Below, one piece after another: positions 52,442-61,960 of a DNA stretch of 64,000 nt. Both the position numbers and the translations under genes were made by a program. This DNA is from an uncultured Acidimicrobiales bacterium. Lineage in GTDB: Bacteria; Actinomycetota; Acidimicrobiia; Acidimicrobiales; Hopanoidiivorantaceae. How positions within the stretch are numbered: position 1 is the stretch's first letter; every line of letters starts with the position of its first letter. The notes beneath the pieces were generated by a model. That model worked only from the letters and a program-made list of their open reading frames with translations. It had not been told where the DNA came from and searched no databases. The DNA lies in the NCBI GenBank assembly GCA_958295755.1, contig OY282367.1:1926022-1990021 (forward strand). The letters run 5' to 3'.

Positions 52442-52930
52442 TCAACGGCGGTTGGTGGCTATTAGTCGATAGATGGGGCGGGCAATCCAGCTGAAGGGGG
52501 GCAGTAACAATAGTCGCCCTGCTACTCCCCAAAGTCCGCCAATGTAGATCAAGCTCTTGGCTACCGCAGCGTGCCCCGTGAACTTTTGTCCCTCAGCATC
52601 TATCCAAACCGCTTCACGGGTAACAATGTCTTCAGTGAGACCGACTTCAGCCAAATCCAAATCTTGCCATGCGACTGCCGGGCTGGTTTGATTTGAATCG
52701 CCCGTGTTTGAACTACTGCTGTTTGAGCTGCTACTACTTGAATCAGTGCTACTTGAATCGCTACTACTTGAACCGCTGCTTGTTGAACCACTGATGCTTA
52801 AATCACTCTTGGAAGACTTACGAGCTCGTCTCTGAAACCACTTCGCTCGATTAACACAAAATTTGCAGTCACCGTCGTAGACGAGCATCTGCGGACGAGC
52901 AGAAGAAGTGCTTGGCTCAGGGGGTGTCAC
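52442..52930 (-). CDS. DUF393 (DCC-family thiol-disulfide oxidoreductase-like) protein
   Basis: 162 residues. 'MLVYDGDCKFCVNRAKWF' holds the DxxCxxC-like DCC signature; the C-terminal half 'QDLDLAEVGLTEDIVTREAV' to 'SWIARPIYRLIATNRR' is typical for the family. Between them is an insert of about 45 residues dominated by Ser, Asp and Asn, coded by AGTAGT-rich repeats (about 52690-52800); without it the protein would have the normal ~115-120 residues. Start taken as the upstream ATG; M16 (MLVYDG) is also possible. Role not established beyond a thioredoxin-like fold. Confidence 0.82.
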   Translation of the reverse strand: MTPPEPSTSSARPQMLVYDGDCKFCVNRAKWFQRRARKSSKSDLSISGSTSSGSSSSDSSSTDSSSSSSNSSSSNTGDSNQTSPAVAWQDLDLAEVGLTEDIVTREAVWIDAEGQKFTGHAAVAKSLIYIGGLWGVAGRLLLLPPFSWIARPIYRLIATNRR

Positions 52931-52970
52931 TGGCTACTACTAGCTTTAGATCCATCTCGGCTTGCGAACT

Positions 52971-53030
52971 TGCCGAGCTGATTGACTCATTGCCGAGCTA
53001 ATTGACTCATTGCCAACTTGGCTGACTCAG
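52971..53030. repeat. 20-bp tandem repeat between DUF393 and bL37 genes
   Basis: TGCCGAGCTRATTGACTCAT occurs at 52971 and 52991; a third, diverged unit at 53011 runs into the stop codon of the bL37 candidate. Confidence 0.8.
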
Positions 53031-53116
53031 CTGTTGCGTCCTGCGTTGGGCTTTCGGCCGTGATTTGCTTTTTTGCGGCGGGCATTCGCCTTCCTGCGTT
53101 GAGTTCGCTTTGACAC
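53027..53116 (-). CDS. Ribosomal protein bL37 candidate (29 aa)
   Basis: A GTG-started frame of 29 residues: N-terminus 'MSKRTQRRKANARRKK' and end 'ANHGRKPNAGRNS'. The Arg/Lys-rich body followed by ANHGxxPNA is what I recall of bL37, a tiny actinobacterial large-subunit protein. TAGGCT lies seven bases before GTG, suggesting a leaderless message; 57 bases separate it from the divergent deoC start. A longer frame upstream exists but its extra residues look non-coding. Identification is from memory of the motif. Confidence 0.6.
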   Translation of the reverse strand: MSKRTQRRKANARRKKANHGRKPNAGRNS

Positions 53117-53173
53117 TCTTTCAAGCCTAACGGCGAGGCTTGCTAACCCCGCACCAGAGGCTAAATTGAAAAT

Positions 53174-54193
53174 GTGACGGTCACCGACAGCAAAACAGAA
53201 TCTCTCGCATCGCCATCTGATGTCGCTGTCTCTTCCCAAGGTGTCTCTTCCCCGCCTATCTCTTCTCTTGTTGTGCCGATGCTTAGCAGGTTTCTCGATG
53301 GATCGGGCGCGTGGTCTCCCACCCCTGTTGACGCTGTCGGACTAGAAGAACGAGCCGCAGGTCTCACCACACGCTCCATCAAAACCGACTCAAAGCGTGA
53401 AGCCCTGTTGCTCGCCATTCAATGCATGGATCTCACAACTTTGGAAGGCGCAGACACCCCCGGCAAAGTTGCCTCTCTTTGCTCCAAAGCCCTGCGACCC
53501 GATCCTGTCAATCTTGATATTCCCCCAGTGGCAGCAGTGTGTGTGTATCCCGAACTTGTCTCAGTTGCGGTTCAAGAGCTTCAAGACACACCCGTGCTAG
53601 TTGCGAGCGTGGCGGGCAGTTTCCCGTCTGGGCTCGGCCCTATTTCGGCCCGTTTGGAAGAAATCCGCTGGGCTGTAGCAGAAGGAGCGCACGAGATAGA
53701 CATCGTTCTGAACAGAAGCGCATTTCTGGCAGGCAACTACACAAAAGCTTTTGACGAGATCGCTGCCTCAAAGGAAGCCGCTGGTGATGCCCATGTGAAA
53801 GTTATCTTGGAAGTGGGCGAACTCGGCAACTACGACAACATCCGCAAAGCCTCGATGCTCGCAGCAGCAGCTGGGGGCGACTTCATCAAGACATCCACAG
53901 GCAAAATCGGTTCATCTGCCACCTTCCCCACTGCGCTATGCATGGCCGAAGCCATCCGAGACATTGCCGACCGCTCAGGACAACAAGTAGGGCTGAAGCT
54001 GGCAGGCGGCATCCGCACAGCCAAACAAGCTTGGCACTATCTGGTGATTGTGGCCGAAACGCTTGGCCCGAGCTGGTTGCATCCCCGCTGGTTACGGCTC
54101 GGTGCCTCCACCTTGCTGAACGATGTGCTCATGCAATATGGCAAACTCGCCACAGGCCGCTATCAACGACCTGACGATTTCACTGTTGCGTGA
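53174..54193 (+). CDS. deoC: Deoxyribose-phosphate aldolase
   Basis: 339 residues. The Schiff-base Lys is in 'GGDFIKTSTGKIGSSAT'; other core segments are 'VAAVCVYPELVSVAVQEL', 'EIDIVLNRSAFLAGNY', 'VKVILEVGELGNYDNI' and 'QVGLKLAGGIRTAKQA'. Splits 2-deoxyribose 5-phosphate into glyceraldehyde 3-phosphate and acetaldehyde. About 90 residues longer than bacterial standard at the N-terminus, partly Ser-rich ('SSQGVSSPPISSLVV'). GTG start with TAAATT six bases upstream, a leaderless pattern. Followed after 19 bases by the aldehyde dehydrogenase gene, which would oxidise the acetaldehyde. Confidence 0.93.
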   Translation: MTVTDSKTESLASPSDVAVSSQGVSSPPISSLVVPMLSRFLDGSGAWSPTPVDAVGLEERAAGLTTRSIKTDSKREALLLAIQCMDLTTLEGADTPGKVASLCSKALRPDPVNLDIPPVAAVCVYPELVSVAVQELQDTPVLVASVAGSFPSGLGPISARLEEIRWAVAEGAHEIDIVLNRSAFLAGNYTKAFDEIAASKEAAGDAHVKVILEVGELGNYDNIRKASMLAAAAGGDFIKTSTGKIGSSATFPTALCMAEAIRDIADRSGQQVGLKLAGGIRTAKQAWHYLVIVAETLGPSWLHPRWLRLGASTLLNDVLMQYGKLATGRYQRPDDFTVA

Positions 54194-54212
54194 TTGCCAA
54201 GATAGCTGCACC

Positions 54213-56879
54213 ATGCCAGAAGATCCCCGTTCCGCCAATCTCTCTCCCGCAGGGGCGTCTTCTGACGCGTCTTCTAGTGCGTCTGCTGGCGTATCCGCTG
54301 ACGGCGTTGCTGACACTTCTGCTGACTCGTCTGCTCGCACAGGCACATCTCTTGATATACCAACTGTCATAGACGCAACACCTGAAATCTCTCACTCACC
54401 AGGCTTCAATCTGGAATACGCCCCCGCCCCAGAGTCCACCGCTATTTTGCGGCTCAAAGACAGCTACGGGCTGTTCATCAACGGCGAGTTGAGCGAACCC
54501 GGCGACTCGGTAATCCCCAGCACAAACCCTGCCACTGGCGAGCGAATTGCCGACTTCACCCTCGCCGAACAAGCCGACATAGACAGAGCCGTCACAGCCG
54601 CCCGCCGTGCCTACGAACAGACATGGCAACCGATGCCCGCCCGCGAGCGCGCCAAATATCTCTTCCGCATAGCCCGTCTGCTAGCCGAACGCTCCCGTGA
54701 GTTCGCCGTGCTGGAGTCGCTAGACGGCGGCAAACCCATCAAGGAATCCCGAGATGTAGACATTCCCTTGGCTTCGGCGCACTATTTCTATCACGCAGGC
54801 TGGGCCGACAAGTTGGACTACGCCTTCGTAGGGCACAGAGCCAAGCCAGTCGGAGTGGTCGGCTCTATCATCCCTTGGAATTTCCCGATGCTTATGGCTG
54901 CGTGGAAGCTCGCCCCGGCATTGGCTTGCGGCAATACAGTCGTGCTCAAACCCGCAGAGACTACCCCCCTAACAGCCTTGCTCTTTACCGAAATCATCCA
55001 AGATGCTGGGCTTCCCCCTGGCGTGATAAATATCGTCACAGGCGGCCCCGATGCTGGCGCATCCATTGTGGAACATCGGGGTATAGACAAGCTGGCTTTC
55101 ACTGGCTCTACCTCAGTCGGCAAGAAAATCCAGCAACGCCTTGCCGACCGCCCAACTCGTCTCACACTTGAGTTAGGCGGCAAAGCAGCCAACATCGTCT
55201 TTGAAGACGCCGCTATAGATCAATGCGTGGAAGGGATCGTCAACGGCATCTACTTCAACCAAGGACATGTGTGTTGCGCGGGGTCACGGTTGTTAGTGCA
55301 AGAGTCGGTGGCGGATGTGGTGGTGGAGAAGTTGAAACGGCGTCTCAGCACTTTGAGGGTTGGCGACCCGCTCGACAAAAATACCGACCTCGGAGCTATC
55401 AACTCTGAAGCTCAGCTTGAAAAAATCCGCTCGTTGGTTGAATCGGGAGTGGAAGAAGGAGCGAACCTGTATCAACCCGACTGCCCGCTACCTGAAAAAG
55501 GTTTGTTCTTCCGCCCCAGCCTCTTTACTGAAGTGTCGCAGTCGCATCGCATTGCTCGTGAAGAGATTTTCGGTCCGGTGCTGTCGGTGCTCACCTTCCG
55601 CACGCCTGAAGAAGCAGTAGAAAAAGCCAACAACTCTGCCTACGGGCTTTCAGCAGGCATCTGGACAGAAAAAGGTTCGCGCATTTTATGGATGGCCGAG
55701 CAGATACGTGCGGGAGTGGTCTGGGCCAACACATTCAATCGCTTCGACCCAGCCAGCCCGTTCGGCGGCTACAAAGAAAGCGGCTTCGGGCGAGAAGGCG
55801 GCAGGCAGGGTTTGAATCCGTATGTGGTGTTGGAGCCGGTGGGTGAGATGTTGGAGCCGGTGGACAGTAGCTCTCTCGCCAAGAAAAAAACAGATGAACC
55901 GAATGTCAACGCACAGAATGTCAACGCACAGAATGTCAAAGCGCAAACTGCATCAGATAGCCCGCTAGACAATGTTGGAAATCCGCCGGGTAATATTGGG
56001 AATTCTTCCCCTCGCACAGACGTGTTCAAGACCTACAAAATCTTCATCGGCGGGGCTTTCCCTCGCTCAGAGTCGGGGCGGACTTATCCCGTTGTCTCAG
56101 AAAGCGGCAACCTGCTTGCCCACGCGGTGCAGTCTTCTCGCAAAGATGTTCGCGAAGCTGTTAAAGCTGCCCGCTCTGCACAAAAATCGTGGGCGGCACG
56201 CACAGCCTACAACAGAGGGCAAATCCTCTATCGGATAGCCGAAGTCATGGAAAGCCGCAAAGAGGAATTCATTCGTGAGCTTTGCGCCCCCAGCGAACGA
56301 ACCTCCCGCGAAGCAGCCACTCGCGAAGCAGAAGTTGCCACAGACCGTTGGATTTGGTACGCAGGATGGTGCGACAAATTCGCCTCTATCGGTGGTAGCA
56401 GCAACCCTGTGGCTGGCCCGTATTTCGGCTTCACAATCCCTGAGGCAACAGGTGTCGTAGGCATCGTAACCCCCGACGAAGCCCCGCTCGCAAGCCTCGT
56501 CTCGCGCCTTGCCCCCGTGCTAGTGTCGGGCAACACCGCTGTTGTCATCGCCAGCGAGAGGCACCCATTACCCGCCATCGCTCTGTCTGAAGTGCTAGCT
56601 ACAAGCGATGTCCCCGGCGGAGTTGTCAACATCCTCACAGGCCATCGCAAAGAACTAACCCCACCGCTAGCTAGCCACGGCGATGTAGACGCTTTGGATC
56701 TCACAGGCTGTGATGCAGAATTGTTGGCAACGGCACGCGAAGCCGCCGCAAACACTGTCACCACAGTTGTCACGGCATCAGCCAACGAACGCCAATGGTT
56801 GACCTCTGCTGCCGAAAGCCCGTACATCATTGAAGCTTTCTGCGAATACAAAACCGTCTGGCACCCTAAAGGCGCATGA
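54213..56879 (+). CDS. ALDH16-like two-domain aldehyde dehydrogenase
   Basis: 888 residues from ATG 54213. After an Ala/Ser/Asp-rich N-terminus (residues 5-50, 'ASSDASSSASAGVSADGVAD') comes a full aldehyde dehydrogenase with 'GSIIPWNFPMLMAAWKLAPA', the general-base Glu in 'LTLELGGKAANIVFE' and catalytic Cys in 'NQGHVCCAGSRL'. A repeat linker (NVNAQNVNAQNVKAQ) joins a second domain of about 270 residues ('TYKIFIGGAFPRSESG' to the end) that keeps the NAD-fold part but lacks the Cys region. Active plus inactive ALDH in one chain is the ALDH16 plan. With deoC upstream, acetaldehyde is the likely substrate. The stop overlaps the next gene (ATGA). Confidence 0.88.
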   Translation: MPEDPRSANLSPAGASSDASSSASAGVSADGVADTSADSSARTGTSLDIPTVIDATPEISHSPGFNLEYAPAPESTAILRLKDSYGLFINGELSEPGDSVIPSTNPATGERIADFTLAEQADIDRAVTAARRAYEQTWQPMPARERAKYLFRIARLLAERSREFAVLESLDGGKPIKESRDVDIPLASAHYFYHAGWADKLDYAFVGHRAKPVGVVGSIIPWNFPMLMAAWKLAPALACGNTVVLKPAETTPLTALLFTEIIQDAGLPPGVINIVTGGPDAGASIVEHRGIDKLAFTGSTSVGKKIQQRLADRPTRLTLELGGKAANIVFEDAAIDQCVEGIVNGIYFNQGHVCCAGSRLLVQESVADVVVEKLKRRLSTLRVGDPLDKNTDLGAINSEAQLEKIRSLVESGVEEGANLYQPDCPLPEKGLFFRPSLFTEVSQSHRIAREEIFGPVLSVLTFRTPEEAVEKANNSAYGLSAGIWTEKGSRILWMAEQIRAGVVWANTFNRFDPASPFGGYKESGFGREGGRQGLNPYVVLEPVGEMLEPVDSSSLAKKKTDEPNVNAQNVNAQNVKAQTASDSPLDNVGNPPGNIGNSSPRTDVFKTYKIFIGGAFPRSESGRTYPVVSESGNLLAHAVQSSRKDVREAVKAARSAQKSWAARTAYNRGQILYRIAEVMESRKEEFIRELCAPSERTSREAATREAEVATDRWIWYAGWCDKFASIGGSSNPVAGPYFGFTIPEATGVVGIVTPDEAPLASLVSRLAPVLVSGNTAVVIASERHPLPAIALSEVLATSDVPGGVVNILTGHRKELTPPLASHGDVDALDLTGCDAELLATAREAAANTVTTVVTASANERQWLTSAAESPYIIEAFCEYKTVWHPKGA

Positions 56880-57490
56880 GACATCAATTCGTCTTCGGAG
56901 TCGACTTAGACGGCGTCTGCGGTGACTATATCGCTGCCCTCAAGCCCTTCGTCGCCAAAGAAAAGGGCATAGACCCCGATGCCCTTACAGATGAAGTCAC
57001 CTGGAACTGCCCTGAGTGGGGCATCACAAAAGAAGAATACGAAGAAATGCACGCCAGAGCACTAAAAGAGCAACGTCTGTTCCTCCATATGCCCACCTAT
57101 CCCGATGTGAGCGAAGCCCTGTGGGAACTCTCAAACGCAGGCATTTGGATCCGCATCATCACCCATCGGTTGTTCCTTTCTGGCAGCCACGCCCTAGTAG
57201 CCAGCGACACCGTCCAATGGCTAGATAATGTTGGTATCCCCTACCGAGACATCTGCTTCATAGGCGGCAAACAAGAAGTGGGGGCCGACCTATATATAGA
57301 AGACAATCCCAACAATATTAATGCTCTGCGAACCTACGACAAATCAGTAATTGTCTTTGACCAACCCTACAACCGCACCCTCCCCGGCCCCAGAGTAACC
57401 AACTGGCAAGAAGCCAAAGAAATAGCCCTAGAAACCCTGACTCAATACAACCGCTTCCACACCCCCCTACCCGGCATGGACGATATCTAA
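56876..57490 (+). CDS. 5'(3')-deoxyribonucleotidase-like HAD phosphatase
   Basis: 204 residues. Motif I 'FGVDLDGVCGDYIAAL' has DxDG; 'WIRIITHRLFLSG' supplies motif II, and 'GADLYIEDNPNNINAL' the acidic motif IV. The pattern fits the NT5C family, which removes 5'-phosphate from (deoxy)nucleoside monophosphates. Translationally coupled to the aldehyde dehydrogenase (ATGA overlap), which places it in the deoxynucleoside breakdown unit: it could provide the deoxynucleosides used by the phosphorylase upstream. The motif III lysine is not obvious to me. Confidence 0.82.
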   Translation: MRHQFVFGVDLDGVCGDYIAALKPFVAKEKGIDPDALTDEVTWNCPEWGITKEEYEEMHARALKEQRLFLHMPTYPDVSEALWELSNAGIWIRIITHRLFLSGSHALVASDTVQWLDNVGIPYRDICFIGGKQEVGADLYIEDNPNNINALRTYDKSVIVFDQPYNRTLPGPRVTNWQEAKEIALETLTQYNRFHTPLPGMDDI

Positions 57491-57550
57491 TAGAATTTAA
57501 TAAAACCGTAGCAGAATGTGTTTCAAAGCTAGTTTTTGATAATTTTGGCA

Positions 57551-59479
57551 TTAATTTGCTGGAGTGTCATCTGAATTGACTAAAATTGATGGTGTAGAAT
57601 CTACTGAATTAGAAGTGCTTTCAGGCTTATAATAGTCCGTAAAAATAACAAATACTACTGCTACAATAGCTACTATAATTGAAAGTATATATTTACACCA
57701 CAACCACCAGTCTTTTTTGATTAAATCAAATATATGAAGAGAGGCAATAATTATTATAGCAGCAGTAATAATCCAGACATCAGAATCTTGTATATTTATT
57801 CCAATATTTTCAATAAAATTATCTGTAACAAGTAATGTTGCTATAGCAAAAAATACGACAAAAATTTGCAAGCGTACATTTACTCTGTGTCTTCCTTTAT
57901 CATGATCGCGATTCATTTCCCCTTCATGGAAGGCAAGATAGCTTTGTTTGTCATCTTTAAATATTTCCCCGGTGCTCTTAAATTTGGAAGCTTCAGCAAG
58001 TCTTTGTAAAGTTATTGCATCATGATCATAGCCAGCTGTTTCAAGAAGTTGTTCAATATTTATTGGTGTTTTGTGAATTTCATTTAAAAAATTCTCATAA
58101 GGGCTTCTTTGCTCTTTTTTCTTTGCCCTTCTCTCTTTCCTTGTCATTTGTTCTTTTTTTGATAATTTTGGAGTCTCCCTTGATAAATTGAGGCCACCAT
58201 TCATCGTTAGCTTGCGGAGTGCATCACTAAAACTATAAAGACGATTCCAAAATGAAAACATAGCAATTGTCAATGCCAGAATTCTATCTTCTGGGCCAAT
58301 ATCATCTTCTGGGTCAATATCATCTTTTTCATCATTTTCCCCCTTTTTGATAAAGCAACACATTCTATTCGGATATCTTACAATAATAGAACAGTAGTCA
58401 TTCATTCCACCACCATTTATTTGTGGAATAAATTTAGGATCTTCTGGAAGGCTTGTTTCAGGCATAAGCTCAAAAAGCAAGGCAGCATATGAAATTAGAT
58501 CAGACTTATCAGCAAAATGTTCGACAAAACTTTCCTGTCTTTCTTTATTATCTTTCCCATTAATTGTAAATTCAGCATCAATTACATTAAAATATGTAAA
58601 AGCAAAATTAACATCAATGAGTTCATGCAGATGGCTATATTTTCTCTCAGCATTCTCATCCTCATCCCCAGCATTCTCATTTTTATTCTTAGCATCTTTA
58701 CTCTCATTCTTGAAACCCTTTACATTATTAATTATTTCGAAAATGTCGCTAAAATAATCTGTGACTTTATATTTGTTATCTCTCTTATAAAAAGCAATAT
58801 TCTTCGATTTATTTCTGTCTTTATCACCGTTTTTCTTCATGAGTTTATCGCCAATTTTTTTGAGTATCTCTCCATGTAGCGTGAGTATCTCTCCATATTG
58901 CTCAGGCGATATCTTTCCATATTGATCAAGCATTTGGACACATTTTTTTTCATTGAGCTTAGTAAATTTAATATCTAACTTTAGAATTAATACAATAGAA
59001 GTATTAATGTATGATATTTCTGCCCCTTGTCTATCTTCCTTGCTATTATCAGATATTGCAATAAATGCATCAGGCTTACCTATTTCAATTAGATTCTTCT
59101 CTATTACATCAGAAAAATCGATCTTGTCAACATCGATTTCTCGAATTTCAAATTGCAATTTTGCTGAATTATTAATTTTTCCTTTAATCTTTTCATATTT
59201 ATCATTTTTGTGAAAAGGCGCCTTACAGCACTTCTTTTGAGCGGAAATGCACTCACAGACCACTTCCTTCCCATCCTCATCCTGTCCCAAAATTGCCTTT
59301 CTACACTCTTCTAAGTTTCCCTCTGTATATAATTCTACAGGAACAACGGTGACAACCTGATACTCATTTGGTAGTTTGTCGGGCGGGGAGCCACCTCCGT
59401 TCTTCTCTGAGCATTTCGATAACAACCTGGTGAACAACCCTCTCACTGTTGCCTTCGTCTCGTGTTTGTTCTGTGTCAT
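57551..59479 (-). CDS. Large AT-rich protein with C-terminal membrane anchor
   Basis: 642 residues from ATG 59479. Highly charged, Lys/Asn/Asp-rich, with short repeats ('KNKNENAGDEDENAERK', 'DPEDDIGPED'). An early 'CISAQKKCCKAPF' is Cys-rich. The C-terminus holds three hydrophobic spans ('LQIFVVFFAIATLLVTDNF', 'VWIITAAIIIIASLHIF', 'YILSIIVAIVAVVFVIF'). I recognise no family. Base composition is clearly more AT-rich than in its neighbours, suggesting transfer from outside. A good leaderless promoter precedes it. Membrane-tethered cytoplasmic protein; a defence role is only a guess. Confidence 0.65.
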   Translation of the reverse strand: MTQNKHETKATVRGLFTRLLSKCSEKNGGGSPPDKLPNEYQVVTVVPVELYTEGNLEECRKAILGQDEDGKEVVCECISAQKKCCKAPFHKNDKYEKIKGKINNSAKLQFEIREIDVDKIDFSDVIEKNLIEIGKPDAFIAISDNSKEDRQGAEISYINTSIVLILKLDIKFTKLNEKKCVQMLDQYGKISPEQYGEILTLHGEILKKIGDKLMKKNGDKDRNKSKNIAFYKRDNKYKVTDYFSDIFEIINNVKGFKNESKDAKNKNENAGDEDENAERKYSHLHELIDVNFAFTYFNVIDAEFTINGKDNKERQESFVEHFADKSDLISYAALLFELMPETSLPEDPKFIPQINGGGMNDYCSIIVRYPNRMCCFIKKGENDEKDDIDPEDDIGPEDRILALTIAMFSFWNRLYSFSDALRKLTMNGGLNLSRETPKLSKKEQMTRKERRAKKKEQRSPYENFLNEIHKTPINIEQLLETAGYDHDAITLQRLAEASKFKSTGEIFKDDKQSYLAFHEGEMNRDHDKGRHRVNVRLQIFVVFFAIATLLVTDNFIENIGINIQDSDVWIITAAIIIIASLHIFDLIKKDWWLWCKYILSIIVAIVAVVFVIFTDYYKPESTSNSVDSTPSILVNSDDTPAN

Positions 59480-59486
59480 AGAACCA

Positions 59487-59515
59487 ATAGTAGCATACCT
59501 GTCTACAAAATGCAA
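59487..59515 (-). promoter_or_regulatory. Leaderless promoter of the AT-rich membrane gene
   Basis: Minus strand: TTGCAT (59515-59510), 17-base spacer, TACTAT (59492-59487), then 7 bases to the ATG at 59479. No Shine-Dalgarno. This supports the chosen start over a TTG at 59515. Confidence 0.6.
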
Positions 59516-59596
59516 GTATTTCCCTTGGGAAACTATAAGACATCCCTAACCAACACGGTTCAACCAACTCAGCACTCTTCAGTGCCCCCAGAAACC

Positions 59597-61960
59597 CTAA
59601 GCCTCGGCGCGTTTCACCGAGCAGGTATTCTCTGCTATCTGCGAGGCGTATCTGTGAGCGAGGTTAGCTCTGACACCAGCATAGGAATTGTCGGCGTCGT
59701 AGTCGCTAGGCGGAGCCGCGGTGTTGCTAGCAGCAGAAGATGACGGCAAAGGATACGGCACGGTTTGAGGATTCGCAGGATTAGCTGCCGCACCGCTGCT
59801 TTTACGCTCCGCCGATGCTGCTGGCAGCACAGCATCTGTCGATCTGGCACGGCTACCATGGTCGCTGCGTGCCTCCTCACCGTCAGCGCAACCTGACGGA
59901 TCTACGCTGCCGACAGTTTCATCTCTAGGCGGCGATGCTGTTTTTGTGTGTGGTGCTGTGATGTCAAGATCGTAAACCGCCACATCATCAGACGCTGCCA
60001 CAGTCCTATCGGCTGCTGGAACACCTGGCTCCGCGTTGCTGCTAGCAACCCTGCTCTCATACACCGCAACAGTCACTTCAACACACGCATCAGCATCAAA
60101 CCCAGCCAGATCTGGCGGGTTGATGTTCGTGCCGCAATAAGCCCCCTCATCTACCAGCAGCGGTTCATCTACCACACCGATATTCGCTACCTCCGCAGCA
60201 GTGAACTCACGCCAGTCGCTATCTGAACCGTTATCAGGGTCAGGGTCGCACAGTGGCAAAGGATACCTATACACACATTCCGCTACCCCATCATTAACAT
60301 TCAAAGCGATGACTGTGCGATAGCAGTTTTTGCGACCATAAGCCTCAAAGAAATAATCGGCATCAGCAACAGTCACACCTGAAGGTGTCGCCAAACCATG
60401 GTCTTGTGCTTTGAAGCCTTGCTTATATCGCACATCGGAACGGCACCAATACCTATCAGCAAGCTTAGACCCCGTTTCGCTGCCCAGAGACGATAGTGTT
60501 CTGCCTGTGCTTCTCCCTATCACCGCAAGAGCGTCTTGGCCTCTAGGATGCATCCCCACAGGACACCACAAACCACCCGAATCCTGCCCCGCAGACAGAT
60601 GCCTGCTATCTCCGTAATACTCAGACATGTGGGCTGTTGTTGTAGAGCTTTTGGTTGCTGTAGAGAAAAGCGAACCCGCCGACATGTCCTCAGTCTGGCG
60701 TCTGAATTCCCAGTAGCCACCAACTGACCCGTATGGAGTGTTGACTACAGGAAACCATCTCGGCAGATATTCACGGCACGCGTCTCTTGTGCCTGCTGTG
60801 CATGAAACACTACCTTGTCCGCTACCTAACCCAGCACCGCTATTTGTTTTCCAAGGGAACAGCAAATTCGAACTCGAAGGCAAATCTGATGCCATCGCAA
60901 GAGCGGTTCTAGTGTCTACCCTGTCCGCGTAGCCTGTTGAAGGTGAGTATGGTCCATAGTAACTGTGCGATGTGCCTGTTCTTATTCCGAAAGACCCATA
61001 GCCTGCCGTAGCTTTGTTCTCCCATAAAACGTAATCAGCAGCAGGTCTAGCTGTAACCCTGGCAGGCAGAGATTCTGAACCTGTAGAGGCTAATACCGCT
61101 TCGCTGCCTGCGATGTTTTGTGTTTTCAGATAATATCCACTACCTGTTGATGAGACAGAGACAGTCAGCCTGTCTTGTTCTGACACGAAATCCACACACC
61201 CAGAATTCCGCAAACCTGACCCTGTTTTCAGTTTCCAGGAGTCTCTATATTCCAGCACAGGAAAATCATCAACTATTTTCTGCCCGCCAGTGGCGGTGCC
61301 ACCAGTTTGAAAAAACGCATCAGCAATACCACCACGGCAGGCATCATGCACAGGACGAGCCACATACGCAGTGCTACCACCACAATTGTGGTGGAGCCAA
61401 AATGAGTTTCTGCCACATATCTTTATCCCAGACACACCAGAAACCCTACCCCAAACAGTCTCGCTACCCTGACGACATATTGTATTTCCGAAGTTACCTG
61501 GCCAGCAGACAGCAGCGTCGGTCACATATCTACTCCCGCAGTCGCTGTTCTCCATACCACTTGTCGCTATCTCATAGAGTGTGGCACTGCTAGTAACACC
61601 AGAAACATATCTGATATAGCCATAACTACACACCCGCTCTAGCGGCACCGCAGGCGAAACACAAGCCCCAGAAAAATTGCTAGAAGTCAGCCGACCCTGT
61701 GCGACACACGGTTTAGCTTCCGCCCTGTCAACATAGCCACCATAGTTATGAAACGGCACACGAAAATTTCTGGCTGTGTAGGGATAATACCGCAAATTAT
61801 CAGTATCCCAAGCCTTCACCGCAACAACACCGCCATCGCCGTCACCACCTGCTGCTGCGACTGGAGTTGATAGTAGCGTTGCCACAGTGATTGCCGTTGC
61901 GAAGCCAAGCAAAGCAAGTGCGGCGAGTTTTAGAGGTTGAGATAAATGTAGTTTCCCCAT
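59597..61960 (-). CDS. Secreted Cys-containing protein of unknown function
   Basis: 787 residues. A Sec signal peptide ends near 'ATLLSTPVAAAGGDGDGG', with AxA before the cut. The mature part is rich in Ser, Gly and Tyr with about 25 Cys in scattered pairs ('YVTDAAVCWPGNFGNTICR', 'IKICGRNSFWLHHNCGG', 'KNCYRTVIALNVNDGVAEC'), so probably disulfide-stabilised outside the cell. The last 150 residues are Ala/Ser/Pro-rich. No C-terminal anchor and no recognised domain. Together with the lipoprotein gene to the right it forms an envelope-protein locus. Confidence 0.65.
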   Translation of the reverse strand: MGKLHLSQPLKLAALALLGFATAITVATLLSTPVAAAGGDGDGGVVAVKAWDTDNLRYYPYTARNFRVPFHNYGGYVDRAEAKPCVAQGRLTSSNFSGACVSPAVPLERVCSYGYIRYVSGVTSSATLYEIATSGMENSDCGSRYVTDAAVCWPGNFGNTICRQGSETVWGRVSGVSGIKICGRNSFWLHHNCGGSTAYVARPVHDACRGGIADAFFQTGGTATGGQKIVDDFPVLEYRDSWKLKTGSGLRNSGCVDFVSEQDRLTVSVSSTGSGYYLKTQNIAGSEAVLASTGSESLPARVTARPAADYVLWENKATAGYGSFGIRTGTSHSYYGPYSPSTGYADRVDTRTALAMASDLPSSSNLLFPWKTNSGAGLGSGQGSVSCTAGTRDACREYLPRWFPVVNTPYGSVGGYWEFRRQTEDMSAGSLFSTATKSSTTTAHMSEYYGDSRHLSAGQDSGGLWCPVGMHPRGQDALAVIGRSTGRTLSSLGSETGSKLADRYWCRSDVRYKQGFKAQDHGLATPSGVTVADADYFFEAYGRKNCYRTVIALNVNDGVAECVYRYPLPLCDPDPDNGSDSDWREFTAAEVANIGVVDEPLLVDEGAYCGTNINPPDLAGFDADACVEVTVAVYESRVASSNAEPGVPAADRTVAASDDVAVYDLDITAPHTKTASPPRDETVGSVDPSGCADGEEARSDHGSRARSTDAVLPAASAERKSSGAAANPANPQTVPYPLPSSSAASNTAAPPSDYDADNSYAGVRANLAHRYASQIAENTCSVKRAEA

